Assembly (NCBI GenBank): GCA_964600075.1
Contig: CAZRIE010000008.1
Coordinates: 1-64,000, forward strand
Source: CAZRIE01 sp964600075
GTDB taxonomy: Bacteria > Bacteroidota > Bacteroidia > Flavobacteriales > Flavobacteriaceae
DNA length: 64,000 nt
Reading direction: 5' to 3'
Part shown: piece by piece, positions 26,583 to 35,835 of the stretch
Numbering within the stretch: the first letter of the stretch is position 1
Layout: every line of letters starts with the position of its first letter
Notes under the pieces: generated by a model
Seen by the model: only the letters and a program-made list of their open reading frames with translations
Told to the model about the DNA's origin: nothing
The model's database searches: none
Translations under genes and position numbers: made by a program

Positions 26583-27416
26583 ATGAAAACTAAATCAAAC
26601 GTTCTTTTAGTATTGGCCCTGACCATGTTTTCATCCTATATCTTTGCGCAGCGAGGAGTTCGGATCGCCTACGTAGATATGGAGTATATTTTGGAGAACG
26701 TAGAAGAGTATCGAGATGCTAACGAACAATTGGCGAGCAAAGTCGAAAAGTGGAAGGTCGAGGTCGAGCAGAAACAAAGTGAGGTCGACCAGATGAAGAA
26801 AGATTTGATGGCCGAACGCGTATTATTGACCGATGAGCTAATTACTGAACGGGAAGAGGAAATACAGATACTGGAAAAAGAAACAGTAGAGTACCAACAA
26901 AACCGATTCGGACCTCAAGGAGACCTGGTATTGCAGAAACGACAGTTGATACAGCCGATACAAGATCAGGTGTTTAATGAAGTTCAAAAGATAGGGGCCA
27001 ATAAAAAATATGATTTTATTTTCGATAAATCCGCGGATGTCGTAATGTTGTACTCCGAAAATCGACACGACATCAGTGACTTAGTTTTGAGAGGTATATC
27101 ACGAACCAGAAAGATAAGCAAACCTAAAAAGAAAGCTGGTAAAAGTAAATTGGACGATTTCGAAGGAGAACCCGCTGAGGAGGAAATGAACGCCGCGCTC
27201 AAAGAACGAAAAGAAAAAGCAGAGTTGGCGGAGGAAGCACGGGTAAAAACGGCAGACGAAAAAAGAGCGGAACAGTTAAAATTGCGTGAAGAACGTAAAA
27301 AAGCTTACGAGGCGCGAAGAAAGAAATTATTGGAAGAGCGTGAAGCGAAAAGAGTAGAGAAATTAGAAGAGCGAAAGCAGTCAGGTGATGAGAATGAAGA
27401 TAATAGTGAAAATTAA
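26583..27416 (+). CDS. OmpH/Skp-family periplasmic chaperone with charged C-terminal tail
   Basis: A 277-residue secreted chaperone. The signal peptide ends near FAQ (about residue 22). The Skp core follows: strand VRIAYVDMEYIL, a long coiled coil of roughly residues 35-120, and the closing strand KYDFIFDKSADVVMLY near 142. The final 90 residues are a Lys/Glu/Arg-rich extension not present in the classical 160-residue Skp. Skp holds unfolded barrel proteins in the periplasm for BamA, directly upstream. A second, shorter copy follows. Confidence 0.9.
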   Translation: MKTKSNVLLVLALTMFSSYIFAQRGVRIAYVDMEYILENVEEYRDANEQLASKVEKWKVEVEQKQSEVDQMKKDLMAERVLLTDELITEREEEIQILEKETVEYQQNRFGPQGDLVLQKRQLIQPIQDQVFNEVQKIGANKKYDFIFDKSADVVMLYSENRHDISDLVLRGISRTRKISKPKKKAGKSKLDDFEGEPAEEEMNAALKERKEKAELAEEARVKTADEKRAEQLKLREERKKAYEARRKKLLEEREAKRVEKLEERKQSGDENEDNSEN

Positions 27417-27550
27417 TTCGTCTTCACGAACAAAGTGAAGTGAACTGTCACTTTAGAACATAAATTCAAAAGATTGCTCCTTGCCTCGAAACGACAAATG
27501 AAAAGTAACTATAAATTAATACTCAAATATTTTTAATTAGAATCAGTATC

Positions 27551-28060
27551 ATGAAAAACGTAAAGAAAATTGCCACAGCCTTAGTATTGTTTGTAGCATT
27601 CACTGGTTTTGTCAACGCACAAAGCAAGGTAGCACATATTGATGTAACTCAGTTGTTGACCGGCATGCCCGAGATGAAGACCGCCGAGGCAGAACTTAAT
27701 AAATTATCGCAAACCTATCAAGCAGACATCGAAAGTTCGATGAAAGAACTTCAAAATAAGGTTACGCAGTACCGAAACGAAGTGGATGGGAAAACTAAGG
27801 AAGAAAACGAAAAAAGGGCTCTCGAACTTCAAGGGGTTGAGAGAAATATACAGGAGGCCCAGCAAGCTGCCGAACAAGAACTTCGGAAAAAGCAACAAGA
27901 ATTATTTGCGCCAATTTCAGATAAGGCCAAAGCAGCTATCGAAAAAGTGGCCTCAGAGCAGAGCTTCGATTATGTTATCGATGCACAACAAGGTGGCGGA
28001 CTGATAGTGGCCAATGGCAAAGATTTATTAGCCGATGTAAAGAAAGAACTCGGTATTTAA
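27551..28060 (+). CDS. OmpH/Skp-family periplasmic chaperone
   Basis: A 169-residue classical Skp-like protein: signal peptide ending VNAQ near residue 24, strand SKVAHIDVTQLL, coiled-coil arms near 40-115, and the closing strand FDYVIDAQQGGGLIVA near 140. It is the tandem paralogue of the preceding gene without the charged tail. A terminator ends the cluster 23 bases after the stop. Confidence 0.93.
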   Translation: MKNVKKIATALVLFVAFTGFVNAQSKVAHIDVTQLLTGMPEMKTAEAELNKLSQTYQADIESSMKELQNKVTQYRNEVDGKTKEENEKRALELQGVERNIQEAQQAAEQELRKKQQELFAPISDKAKAAIEKVASEQSFDYVIDAQQGGGLIVANGKDLLADVKKELGI

Positions 28061-28082
28061 GAAAAGAATCAAACAATAAATG

Positions 28083-28117
28083 AAAAAATGCCCACTTTGC
28101 AGTGGGCGTTTTTTCAT
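28083..28117. terminator. Intrinsic terminator, probably bidirectional
   Basis: A 14-bp stem (AAAAAATGCCCACT with AGTGGGCGTTTTTT, one G-T pair) closes on loop TTGC, with T-rich flanks on both strands. It ends skp on the plus strand and the glycosyltransferase transcript on the minus strand. Confidence 0.9.
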
Positions 28118-28131
28118 TTTTACGAAGAGTC

Positions 28132-28983
28132 CTAAAGTAGTTTTCGTTTCATGTTTTTCCAGCGAAGCTTACGAATAAATTTCCCTTCTTCCTTAGTGAC
28201 CAGAAAAGACTTATTTTCTTTTTGAGCTTGGAAGTATCCATACATGTTATCCACAAAAGCCTTTGGTTTTAATTGTTTCATCGCCATTTTAAGTGAAGCG
28301 ATGACCGTTATCCAGAACCCGTAACGCATGGTGTACATAGCCTTTCCCTGCAAAAGTTTGGCTTTCTGGTCATAGGCCCCTCCTGTGGGCCTTAGGTGTT
28401 TAACCTTTAGCGAATCGTCGGTATAAATATCGTAACCGTGGTATGCCGCCAAAAGCTCGTCGACGGTGTCCCAACCCATGGCGTTTCGTAGTCCTCCTAT
28501 CGCTTTGAAGCAACTCTTTGAATAGGCTTTGAAGGCACCTCGTACATGGTTTTTGTTCATCGGGTGGTTTAGTTGCCATTCTCCTTTTACATCCTTTTCA
28601 TAGACAAACCCACCAGCGATTCCGACCGTCGGCTGGCCTTTAAAGATATAAGCAATTTTTTCAAAGTAGTTATCGGGTAAAATGACATCTGCATCCAACT
28701 TTACCAAAAAATCGTAATCTACGTTCAAAAGATGTTGCCCCTTATTGAATGCATTTATGACCTTACTTCCCGGCAGGTGTTCTGTAGAAGAACGGGTATT
28801 AAGTTTCTTGAAAATGGGACTCAGGGCTAGAAATTCATCTATAATAGCTTCGGTGCCATCCGTAGAATTATCATTGACTACAATTACCTTTTTAGGTTGA
28901 AGTGATTGCCGCAATACAGAATTTAGGGTGTTGGCCAAAAAACCTTCTTCATTATGAGCGGGAATGACAATATAGTAATTCAT
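28132..28983 (-). CDS. Glycosyltransferase family 2
   Basis: A 283-residue GT-A-fold enzyme. It begins MNYYIVIPAHNEEG, has VVNDNSTDGT near residue 41 and the metal-binding DxD in LVKLDADVILPD near 92, and WDTVDELLAAYHGY near 175 as the acceptor region. It most resembles processive-like or lipid-linked GT2 enzymes but lacks evident membrane segments. The ATG at 28983 is preferred over a TTG five codons upstream. The donor and acceptor are unknown. The next gene upstream is a SAM methyltransferase. Confidence 0.87.
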   Translation of the reverse strand: MNYYIVIPAHNEEGFLANTLNSVLRQSLQPKKVIVVNDNSTDGTEAIIDEFLALSPIFKKLNTRSSTEHLPGSKVINAFNKGQHLLNVDYDFLVKLDADVILPDNYFEKIAYIFKGQPTVGIAGGFVYEKDVKGEWQLNHPMNKNHVRGAFKAYSKSCFKAIGGLRNAMGWDTVDELLAAYHGYDIYTDDSLKVKHLRPTGGAYDQKAKLLQGKAMYTMRYGFWITVIASLKMAMKQLKPKAFVDNMYGYFQAQKENKSFLVTKEEGKFIRKLRWKNMKRKLL

Positions 28984-29150
28984 GGAAATTAATGCCAAAA
29001 AGTGAAATTACGAATTCGAATGTGCAAAAGCTCAATCGCCAGTGCAAATTTGAAACTCGAATTGAACGTTGCTTTTAAAGAAAAAACTTAAAGCAAATTC
29101 ATGTCATTCTTATTTTTATTTGATGCAACTTAACACTATTATTTTATCTA

Positions 29151-29678
29151 TCATTCGTCATTTTTTATGGCATAAACGATATAATATCTAGGAGTGAAAC
29201 TACGTAGTAAAGGCCTTAATCCTATTTTCTTTACAGGATTGGCCCATTTGGTCCTGTCTTTTATTATCCATCCCGATTTTTCTAAAAGCCAATCGAATTG
29301 CCAATCTTCGAATTCGTGGTAATGTCTGTCCCAAGGGTCTGTTTTACTTCGGTAAGCTGGGGAGAACCATAATTTTAGAGGAATACTGGCCACCAGTTTG
29401 TCCGCTTTTATCTGCTGTAATACATTGAAGGGTGCCAATAAGTGTTCGAAAATTTCGAAAGCGGTTGCCACTTTTGCGCTAGAATCTTTAACTGATGAGA
29501 AATCCAAATCCAAATCTTCTCCCTTTGTGTTTTCTACCTGATAGCCTTGCTCTGCCATTATTTCTGAAAACGGATTTTCGACACCTAGATCCAAAATGGT
29601 CTCATTGATCGAAATATGTTTTTGCAGGAAGGATAACGTATGTTGAAAACGTTTACTCGGATAGGTCTTCTCGTACAT
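29151..29678 (-). CDS. Class I SAM-dependent methyltransferase
   Basis: A 175-residue compact methyltransferase-like protein. Seen: motif I variant ETILDLGVENPFSE near residue 27, an acidic strand-end DLDLDF near 55, and a motif-IV-like AFEIFEHLLAPFN near 73. The YHEFEDWQFDWLLEKSGW stretch near 120 is typical of the small type-11-like methyltransferases of envelope gene clusters. Substrate unknown. It lies between the glycosyltransferase and the KAS III gene on the same strand, with gaps of 167 and 68 bases. Confidence 0.75.
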   Translation of the reverse strand: MYEKTYPSKRFQHTLSFLQKHISINETILDLGVENPFSEIMAEQGYQVENTKGEDLDLDFSSVKDSSAKVATAFEIFEHLLAPFNVLQQIKADKLVASIPLKLWFSPAYRSKTDPWDRHYHEFEDWQFDWLLEKSGWIIKDRTKWANPVKKIGLRPLLRSFTPRYYIVYAIKNDE

Positions 29679-29746
29679 CTTTTTTCAAGTTTCAGATTTC
29701 GGATTTCAGGTTTATAAATTTGAAACTACAGAAACCCAAATCAAAT

Positions 29747-30802
29747 TTAGACTTTGTAGACAATGGCATTTACGTTCATACCAGCACCGACACTGGCAAA
29801 GATAACAACATCTCCCTTTTGTACTTGTTGGTTTTCTAATTTTCCGTTGCGAACCATATCGAAGAGGGTCGGAATTGTTGCTACCGAGCTATTGCCAAGT
29901 TTTCCTATGCTCATGGGCATTATATCTTTGGGCATTTCCTTATCGAACAATCTGTAGAAGCGCTTGACAATAGCCTCGTCCATTTTTTCGTTGGCTTGGT
30001 GTATGAATATCTTTTTGACGTCATCGATGCCTAAACCACTTTCATCCAAACAATCCTTCATTGCTTTGGGCACCTGGGTTACGGCGAACTCGTAGATTTT
30101 TCGCCCGTACATTTTAATGTATTTGGTTTTGTCTTTTGAATCGTTATACGATTTGCCATAAAATAAGAAATAGGCCTCTTCATAAGCAAAGGTGGCACTG
30201 GCGTGCGCCAAAATCTGTCCGGTATTTTCTTTGGCTTCTATAATGGTAGCTCCTGCACCATCGGAATAGATCATAGAGTCTCGATCGTATGGATCTACGA
30301 TGCGCGATAATGTTTCGGCACCAATGACCAGACACTTTTTTGCAATACCACTTTTAATAAATGCGTTGGCCTGTATGACGCCTTCTATCCATCCCGGACA
30401 ACCGAACAGTATATCGTAGGCCACACATTTCGGGTTTTTAATGCGTAAATGATGTTTGACCCGTGTCGCCAAACTAGGCAATGTATCGCCCTGGGATTGC
30501 CCGTGCGCTACATCCCCAAAATTATGGGCGAATATGATATAGTCCAGTTCTTCTTTGTTGATACCTGCATCCGTAATGGCTTTTTCGGCCGCAAGAAATG
30601 CAATATCCGAGGTATTCAATTTAGGCCCGACGTAACGTCTTTCACCAATACCCGTTATAGCCTTGAACTTTTCAATAATTACATTGTTCGAGTGAGTTAA
30701 TGGTGTGCCGTCGGAGTTTAAAAATTCGTGCTGCTCAAAATCTTTGTTAGCGATGGCTTTGGGTGGAATATAACTTCCTGTTCCTGTAATTCCGATAGAC
30801 AT
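29747..30802 (-). CDS. 3-oxoacyl-ACP synthase III family protein
   Basis: A 351-residue thiolase-fold condensing enzyme. The full triad is present: C135 in LFGCPGWIEG, H268 in IFIHQANEKMD and N304 in KLGNSSVAT. KAS III enzymes extend an acyl-CoA primer with malonyl-ACP. The sequence differs from housekeeping FabH (longer N-terminal region, GDVAHGQSQGDTLPSLATRV near 96), so it is a divergent homologue and I do not give it the fabH symbol. An 18-bp palindrome sits 52 bases upstream. Confidence 0.88.
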   Translation of the reverse strand: MSIGITGTGSYIPPKAIANKDFEQHEFLNSDGTPLTHSNNVIIEKFKAITGIGERRYVGPKLNTSDIAFLAAEKAITDAGINKEELDYIIFAHNFGDVAHGQSQGDTLPSLATRVKHHLRIKNPKCVAYDILFGCPGWIEGVIQANAFIKSGIAKKCLVIGAETLSRIVDPYDRDSMIYSDGAGATIIEAKENTGQILAHASATFAYEEAYFLFYGKSYNDSKDKTKYIKMYGRKIYEFAVTQVPKAMKDCLDESGLGIDDVKKIFIHQANEKMDEAIVKRFYRLFDKEMPKDIMPMSIGKLGNSSVATIPTLFDMVRNGKLENQQVQKGDVVIFASVGAGMNVNAIVYKV

Positions 30803-30853
30803 AGTATGTATGGTTGGCTTAGACCTCTAAAGGTAATACAAAGCTATAGTACT

Positions 30854-30871
30854 CTTATGCATGCATAAGAC
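30854..30871. promoter_or_regulatory. Perfect 18-bp palindrome upstream of the KAS III gene
   Basis: TCTTATGCATGCATAAGA is its own reverse complement. On the minus strand it lies 52 bases before the KAS III ATG and directly upstream of TAGCTTTTG (30847-30839), a one-base-longer relative of the -7 consensus. The palindrome therefore covers the place of the -33 element, as an operator or activator site would. Confidence 0.45.
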
Positions 30872-30968
30872 CTATTACGATGTTCAAGGAAGTTTCCTTT
30901 AAGTGTAAGTATCAAAAAAAGCCTTTCCATATTATAAAAAAGTCTTGAATGTATCGATTATTCGAGTA

Positions 30969-33821
30969 TTACTCAGCCTCCGCATAAGCTTCAATAGGCG
31001 CACAGGTACATATCAAATTACGGTCTCCATATGCATCATCTACCCTTCGGACCGATGGCCAAAACTTATTTTCTGATATATAGGCCAAAGGAAAAGCTGC
31101 TTTTTGTCTACTATAAGGGAAGTCCCAAGTATCGTTGGTGACCATAGCCAACGTGTGCGGTGCATTTCGTAAGACATTATTTGCGTTTTCGTTGGATGCC
31201 ATGTCGATTTCTTCGCGGATGGATAGCATTGCTTCACAAAATCGGTCAAGTTCGGACAGACCTTCACTTTCGGTTGGCTCGATCATGACCGTACCCGCAA
31301 CCGGAAAGGATACCGTTGGAGCGTGAAAGCCATAGTCCATTAAACGTTTTGCGATATCGGTCACTTCGATGCCATTTTGTTTGAAGGGGCGACAATCGAT
31401 AATCATTTCGTGGGCCGCACGACCTTTTTCTCCGGTGTAAAGCACCTCGTATTTACCACTGAGTTTATGTTTGATATAGTTGGCGTTTAAAATGGCGATT
31501 TCTGTTGAATGCCTAAGGCCTTTTTCCCCTAGCATCTTAATATATCCATAAGAAATTAAACAAGCTAGAGAGCTGCCCCACGGGGCTCCCGAAATTGCAG
31601 TGATGGCTTTGTCACCTCCTGTTTTAATAACCGGGTTTCCCGGTAAAAACGGAACCAATTGTTCGGCCACACAGATGGGCCCAACACCCGGCCCACCTCC
31701 ACCATGGGGTATAGCAAAAGTTTTATGTAGATTAAGATGACAGACGTCAGCACCAATAGTCGCCGGATTGGTCAAGCCGACCTGTGCGTTCATGTTAGCA
31801 CCATCCATATAGACCTGGCCGCCATGGTCATGAATCAATTTCGTAATGTGTTTTATCGACGACTCAAAAACGCCGTGCGTAGAAGGGTAGGTAACCATCA
31901 AGGCTGCTAAACTATCAGTGTGCTTCTCCACCTTTTCTTCTAAATCGGTAACATCGATATTACCCTTTTCATCGGTCGTGGTGACTACAACTTGCATGCC
32001 TGCCATTACGGCTGAAGCCGGGTTGGTACCATGTGCCGATGCGGGAATGATACAAATATTGCGATGGCCTTCATTTCTCGATTCATGATACGCTCGAATC
32101 GTCATTAGGCCGGCATATTCGCCCTGAGCTCCGGAATTGGGTTGTAGTGAGGTGTCGGCAAAACCGGTTATGGTAGAAAGGTCTTTCGCTAATTCTTTTA
32201 AAATAATTTGATAGCCTTCAGCCTGTTCAACAGGAACAAACGGATGAACGTTACCCCAGCGTGCCATACTCAGCGGCAGCATTTCGGAGGCGGCATTGAG
32301 CTTCATAGTACAACTTCCCAAAGAGATCATAGAATGGTTCAGCGACAGGTCTTTGCGCTCCAGTTTTTTAATATATCGCATCAATTCGGTTTCGGAATGG
32401 TAGGTGTTGAATACCTTGTTTTCTAAAAAAGAAGAGTTTCGCCGCACATTCGCTTCTATTGTTGATTTGCTAAGAACTTCATGTATTTCTGGGGCATCCT
32501 TTTTAATTGCTTCTGCAAAAACGGTAATAATCTGTTGTAGGTCACTTATAGATGTAGCTTCGTTTACCGCTATGGATATGGTATCGTCGCCGACATATAA
32601 AAAATTCACTCCGCTTTTTTCAGCAATCGGTCTAACTGCCTTTACATCGGCCTTGACAACAATAGTATCAAAATAAGCCGTGTTCGTTTGATAAAGTCCC
32701 ATTTTTTCTAAAGCACTTACCAGTGTATTGGCAATGCCATGTACTTTATTCGCTATATATTTTAATCCTCTAGGGCCATGGTAAACGGCGTACATCCCCG
32801 CCATGACTGCTAAAAGTACTTGGGCGGTACAGATGTTAGAAGTGGCTTTGTCGCGTTTAATGTGTTGCTCGCGAGTTTGGAGGGCCATTCTAAGGGCAGG
32901 CTTGCCATCGGTATCTTTGGTGACCCCGATGATACGGCCCGGAATACTTCTTTTATATTCTTCTTTGGTCGCAAAAAAAGCGGCGTGTGGGCCTCCATAC
33001 CCCAATGGAATACCAAAACGTTGGCTAGTACCCACGACTACATCTACCCCAAATTCGCCGGGTGGTTTCAACAGCACAAGACTGAGAATATCTGCTGCGA
33101 CAGCAACTTTAATGTCATTCTCTTTGGCTTTGGCCACAAAACCCGAGTAATTATACACCTGACCATATTTTCCAGGATATTGTAGTAATGCTCCATAATA
33201 ATCCATTCCAAAAGTGAATTCCTTATGGTCGCCCATTACCAATTCAATACCTAATGGGATAGCACGTGTTTGGAGCAATGAAAGAGTCTGCGGAAGAACT
33301 TCTTCAGAAACAAAGAACTTCAAGATTCCTTTCTTTTTTTGATTGCGGCTTCGTACATCGAAAAGCATTGTCATTGCCTCGGCCGCTGCCGTACTCTCGT
33401 CTAAAAGCGATGCATTGGCCAACTCCATACCAGTGAGGTCGGTAATAACGGTCTGAAAGTTCAATAGGGCCTCTAAACGCCCTTGGGCTATTTCTGCCTG
33501 ATAGGGTGTATAAGCAGTGTACCAACCGGGATTTTCCAAGATATTTCTTTTAATAACGGATGGCGTCAAGCTTTCGTGATAACCCAGCCCGATATAGGAC
33601 CTAAAAACTTGATTTTTCTCCGACAGTTCTTGCATGTGTGTCAAGAATTTGTGTTCACTCATTGGGGCATTCAACTGCAGAGGTTCTTTTAACCGAATAT
33701 CAACCGGAATGGTCTCATAAATCAATTGTTCCAAACTTTCGGCTTCGACCGTTCGGAGCATGTGGTGAAGGTCTTCTTCTCTGACACCAATATGGCGTGA
33801 CGCAAATACATCTGTCCTCAT
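30969..33821 (-). CDS. gcvP: Glycine dehydrogenase (decarboxylating), P protein
   Basis: GcvP is the PLP-dependent decarboxylase of the glycine cleavage system. The 950 residues are the fused single-chain form. The PLP lysine lies in NLHKTFAIPHGGGGPG near residue 698, and the glycine-rich loop follows. The N-terminal half contains SLLDESTAAAEAMTM near 137. The other cleavage-system genes (gcvT, gcvH) are not in the window. No glycine riboswitch is seen in the 127-base upstream gap. Confidence 0.97.
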   Translation of the reverse strand: MRTDVFASRHIGVREEDLHHMLRTVEAESLEQLIYETIPVDIRLKEPLQLNAPMSEHKFLTHMQELSEKNQVFRSYIGLGYHESLTPSVIKRNILENPGWYTAYTPYQAEIAQGRLEALLNFQTVITDLTGMELANASLLDESTAAAEAMTMLFDVRSRNQKKKGILKFFVSEEVLPQTLSLLQTRAIPLGIELVMGDHKEFTFGMDYYGALLQYPGKYGQVYNYSGFVAKAKENDIKVAVAADILSLVLLKPPGEFGVDVVVGTSQRFGIPLGYGGPHAAFFATKEEYKRSIPGRIIGVTKDTDGKPALRMALQTREQHIKRDKATSNICTAQVLLAVMAGMYAVYHGPRGLKYIANKVHGIANTLVSALEKMGLYQTNTAYFDTIVVKADVKAVRPIAEKSGVNFLYVGDDTISIAVNEATSISDLQQIITVFAEAIKKDAPEIHEVLSKSTIEANVRRNSSFLENKVFNTYHSETELMRYIKKLERKDLSLNHSMISLGSCTMKLNAASEMLPLSMARWGNVHPFVPVEQAEGYQIILKELAKDLSTITGFADTSLQPNSGAQGEYAGLMTIRAYHESRNEGHRNICIIPASAHGTNPASAVMAGMQVVVTTTDEKGNIDVTDLEEKVEKHTDSLAALMVTYPSTHGVFESSIKHITKLIHDHGGQVYMDGANMNAQVGLTNPATIGADVCHLNLHKTFAIPHGGGGPGVGPICVAEQLVPFLPGNPVIKTGGDKAITAISGAPWGSSLACLISYGYIKMLGEKGLRHSTEIAILNANYIKHKLSGKYEVLYTGEKGRAAHEMIIDCRPFKQNGIEVTDIAKRLMDYGFHAPTVSFPVAGTVMIEPTESEGLSELDRFCEAMLSIREEIDMASNENANNVLRNAPHTLAMVTNDTWDFPYSRQKAAFPLAYISENKFWPSVRRVDDAYGDRNLICTCAPIEAYAEAE

Positions 33822-33936
33822 AAACTTTCCATAAAAAGATGTGTAAAATTAAGGATTAATTGCTTGAAAATAGTTGATTTATCGTTGAACGACCGGAAAG
33901 TTTTTAACCAAAATCAAGGGTTATAAACAGTTTGGT

Positions 33937-33944
33937 TATTTTTG
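33937..33944 (+). promoter_or_regulatory. -7 element abutting the UbiA-like gene
   Basis: TATTTTTG ends four bases before the ATG at 33949. If used, the transcript would begin at or next to the start codon. No -33 element is evident. Confidence 0.4.
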
Positions 33945-33948
33945 TTCA

Positions 33949-34773
33949 ATGAACCTGGCGCAACGCGTTTTCGACTTTTATTTAGATGCCAGCGTACATG
34001 CTGCTTTTGCGGTCTTTGCCTTGGTCAACGTCACTGGCCTTACATTAAACATTCCGGTCGATGCACATCTCTCTTGGTTTCTCTTTTTCGGTACGGTTAC
34101 ATGCTATAATTTTGTGAAGTATGGGGTAGAGGTAGAGAAGTATATTCTCGTCGCCAATCGATACCATAGAAACATACAGTTCGCTAGTTTTATCGCCTTT
34201 GGTCTTGCGGCCTATCATTCCATTTTTCTAAAAATTGATGTTTGGATCTGCATTGTTTGTCTATTGGTTTTAACCGGTTTATATGCAGTACCCGTGCTAC
34301 CGCATTCAAAAAAGCTAAGAAGCTGGGGTGGCTTGAAAGTTTTCGTAGTTGCACTCGTTTGGTCAGGAGCGACCGTAATTCTGCCGGCTATTTCCGAAGG
34401 AGGACCCAACTTTTGGGATATTTGCATAGAAACCGTACAGCGATTTCTATTTGTTCTGATCCTGATGGTGCCTTTTGAAATCCGTGATTTAGTGTATGAC
34501 AATCCAGAACTAAAAACCCTTCCACAACGTTACGGGGTTGATAGAACTAAAACTTTGGGTGCTTTTGCTACGCTACCGTTTTTCTTTTCGGTGTTTTTAA
34601 AAGATTCGATAACCACGGCCGATGTTATCAGTACCGGTGTCCTTTTCTTAGTTTTAGGGGCTCTGATGTTTGTTACGAAACGTAACCAAAGTAGTTATTT
34701 CGCCTCATTTTGGGTCGAGGTAATTCCCATAGTGTGGTGGATTCTTTTGTTGGCACTGCAACGACTATTCTAA
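33949..34773 (+). CDS. UbiA-like polytopic membrane protein
   Basis: A 274-residue protein with about eight membrane segments. The segment PFEIRDLVYDNPELKTLPQ near 181-199, with an Asp-x3-Asp spacing, recalls the second Asp-rich motif of UbiA prenyltransferases. The first NxxxD motif is not evident: the equivalent place reads YNFVKYGVEVEKY near 47. Function is therefore uncertain; a lipid- or quinone-related prenyltransferase is one option. Its stop overlaps the stop of the convergent anti-sigma-like gene by four bases (34770-34773). Confidence 0.6.
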   Translation: MNLAQRVFDFYLDASVHAAFAVFALVNVTGLTLNIPVDAHLSWFLFFGTVTCYNFVKYGVEVEKYILVANRYHRNIQFASFIAFGLAAYHSIFLKIDVWICIVCLLVLTGLYAVPVLPHSKKLRSWGGLKVFVVALVWSGATVILPAISEGGPNFWDICIETVQRFLFVLILMVPFEIRDLVYDNPELKTLPQRYGVDRTKTLGAFATLPFFFSVFLKDSITTADVISTGVLFLVLGALMFVTKRNQSSYFASFWVEVIPIVWWILLLALQRLF

Positions 34774-34997
34774 TTCTGCTTTTCTAATTGTTGTTTCATT
34801 TTATGCTTCTCTTGCTCCGAAAGACTATGAAGATTAGCTTTTTCACAAAGCGTAGTCAGGTGCGTATTCTCTTTGGTATTTTTTGAACAGGTATTGCACA
34901 TCAAAAGATGAAACCGCAATTTTACCGTCTCCATAAATGTGGCTTCCCGGTATTGGGTCTTATTGCAAATAATAGCGGCTTTTTCGCAAGAAATCAT
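34770..34997 (-). CDS. Soluble zinc anti-sigma-like protein (ZAS motif)
   Basis: A 75-residue cytoplasmic protein with no membrane segment. It carries Cys4, then 25 residues, His30, Cys34 and Cys37: the C-x25-H-x3-C-x2-C zinc anti-sigma pattern known from RsrA, whose zinc site releases its sigma factor on thiol oxidation. An additional Cys11 is present. It lies directly downstream of an ECF sigma gene on the same strand (gap 163 bases). The pairing and any redox role are inferred; the motif spacing is seen. Confidence 0.72.
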   Translation of the reverse strand: MISCEKAAIICNKTQYREATFMETVKLRFHLLMCNTCSKNTKENTHLTTLCEKANLHSLSEQEKHKMKQQLEKQN

Positions 34998-35160
34998 GAT
35001 TGGCGTTGTATTAAGTCTGTTTTATTTGGCCCCGGCCTAGTTCTTTTTCGTTAGTTCCTCGTTAAAAAATGATTCTGTGGTTGCCACTATGGACTAATTT
35101 TCTGTCTTGACCTAACAAAAAATTATGACGGCTTAACCGACAGAAACAACTGAACACAAA

Positions 35161-35805
35161 CTAGAACCAGTTTTGGTTAAGGCAGCCCATCAAGGCCGTT
35201 CTGGCCCTGTGAATCATTACCCACAAATTAGACGGATTAATTTCAAGTTCATTACAAATATCTTCGGTGCTAATTCCCCGAATGGTTTTCATTGTAAAAA
35301 CCATGGCTTGTTTCTTAGGTAATTTGCTGATACACGATTGTATGGCGAGCCCTAGTTCTTCATTCTCAATGGTACTGTTTTCAAAGGTGCTAAAGGGATC
35401 TGCCACTTGTTCTTCTAGCCAATCGCCTTCGGCATCGCTCTGTGAGCTGTAGTTCATTCGTACTTCCGCCTTACCCTTTTTTGAATTGGTCTTTCGATAG
35501 TGGTCGATGACCTTTCGTTTCAAAATGGCTATTAGCCAAGTACGTTCTGCGGCATCCCCTTTATAGTTCTTTGCCGATTTCAGGCCTGCCAAAAATGTTT
35601 CCTGTACGAGGTCTTTTGCAATCTCGGCATCGCTAATACGACCTATTGCATAATTAAAGAGGTAATCTGCATATGCATCTACCCAAGTGTTGGGATGTAG
35701 CTGGTTTTCTGCCATACTTTCATTGTCGTTATCAAAATTACGTGAATTTGATGTAATGACCTTCATATTTTCTATCTTACTCTCTTGATACCTTAATGCC
35801 GCCAT
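35161..35805 (-). CDS. RNA polymerase ECF-type sigma factor
   Basis: A 214-residue group IV sigma factor with region 2 (ISDAEIAKDLVQETFLAGL near 67, AERTWLIAILKRKVIDHYRK near 95) and region 4 (ISKLPKKQAMVFTMKTIRG near 160, then the helix-turn-helix ISTEDICNELEINPSNLWV). The basic RKTNSKKG linker follows region 2. The ATG at 35805 gives a 30-residue N-terminal extension; internal ATGs at 35766 and 35715 are alternatives. It is divergent from the rhodanese lipoprotein across 30 bases and is followed by a soluble ZAS-like protein. Confidence 0.92.
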   Translation of the reverse strand: MAALRYQESKIENMKVITSNSRNFDNDNESMAENQLHPNTWVDAYADYLFNYAIGRISDAEIAKDLVQETFLAGLKSAKNYKGDAAERTWLIAILKRKVIDHYRKTNSKKGKAEVRMNYSSQSDAEGDWLEEQVADPFSTFENSTIENEELGLAIQSCISKLPKKQAMVFTMKTIRGISTEDICNELEINPSNLWVMIHRARTALMGCLNQNWF

Positions 35806-35819
35806 AATTGTTATTTTTG
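35785..35819 (+). promoter_or_regulatory. Promoter of the rhodanese lipoprotein gene
   Basis: TATTTTTG at 35812-35819 is an exact -7 match, with TTG at 35785-35787 as a possible -33 element 24 bases away, slightly longer than usual. It lies inside the divergent gap and partly inside the sigma gene's 5' end. Confidence 0.45.
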
Positions 35820-35835
35820 ATTAAACTAAAAACTT

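Noticed and set aside
33822..33948. Possible glycine riboswitch upstream of gcvP
   Set aside because: The 127-base divergent gap shows no glycine-aptamer-like tandem domains or matching stems.
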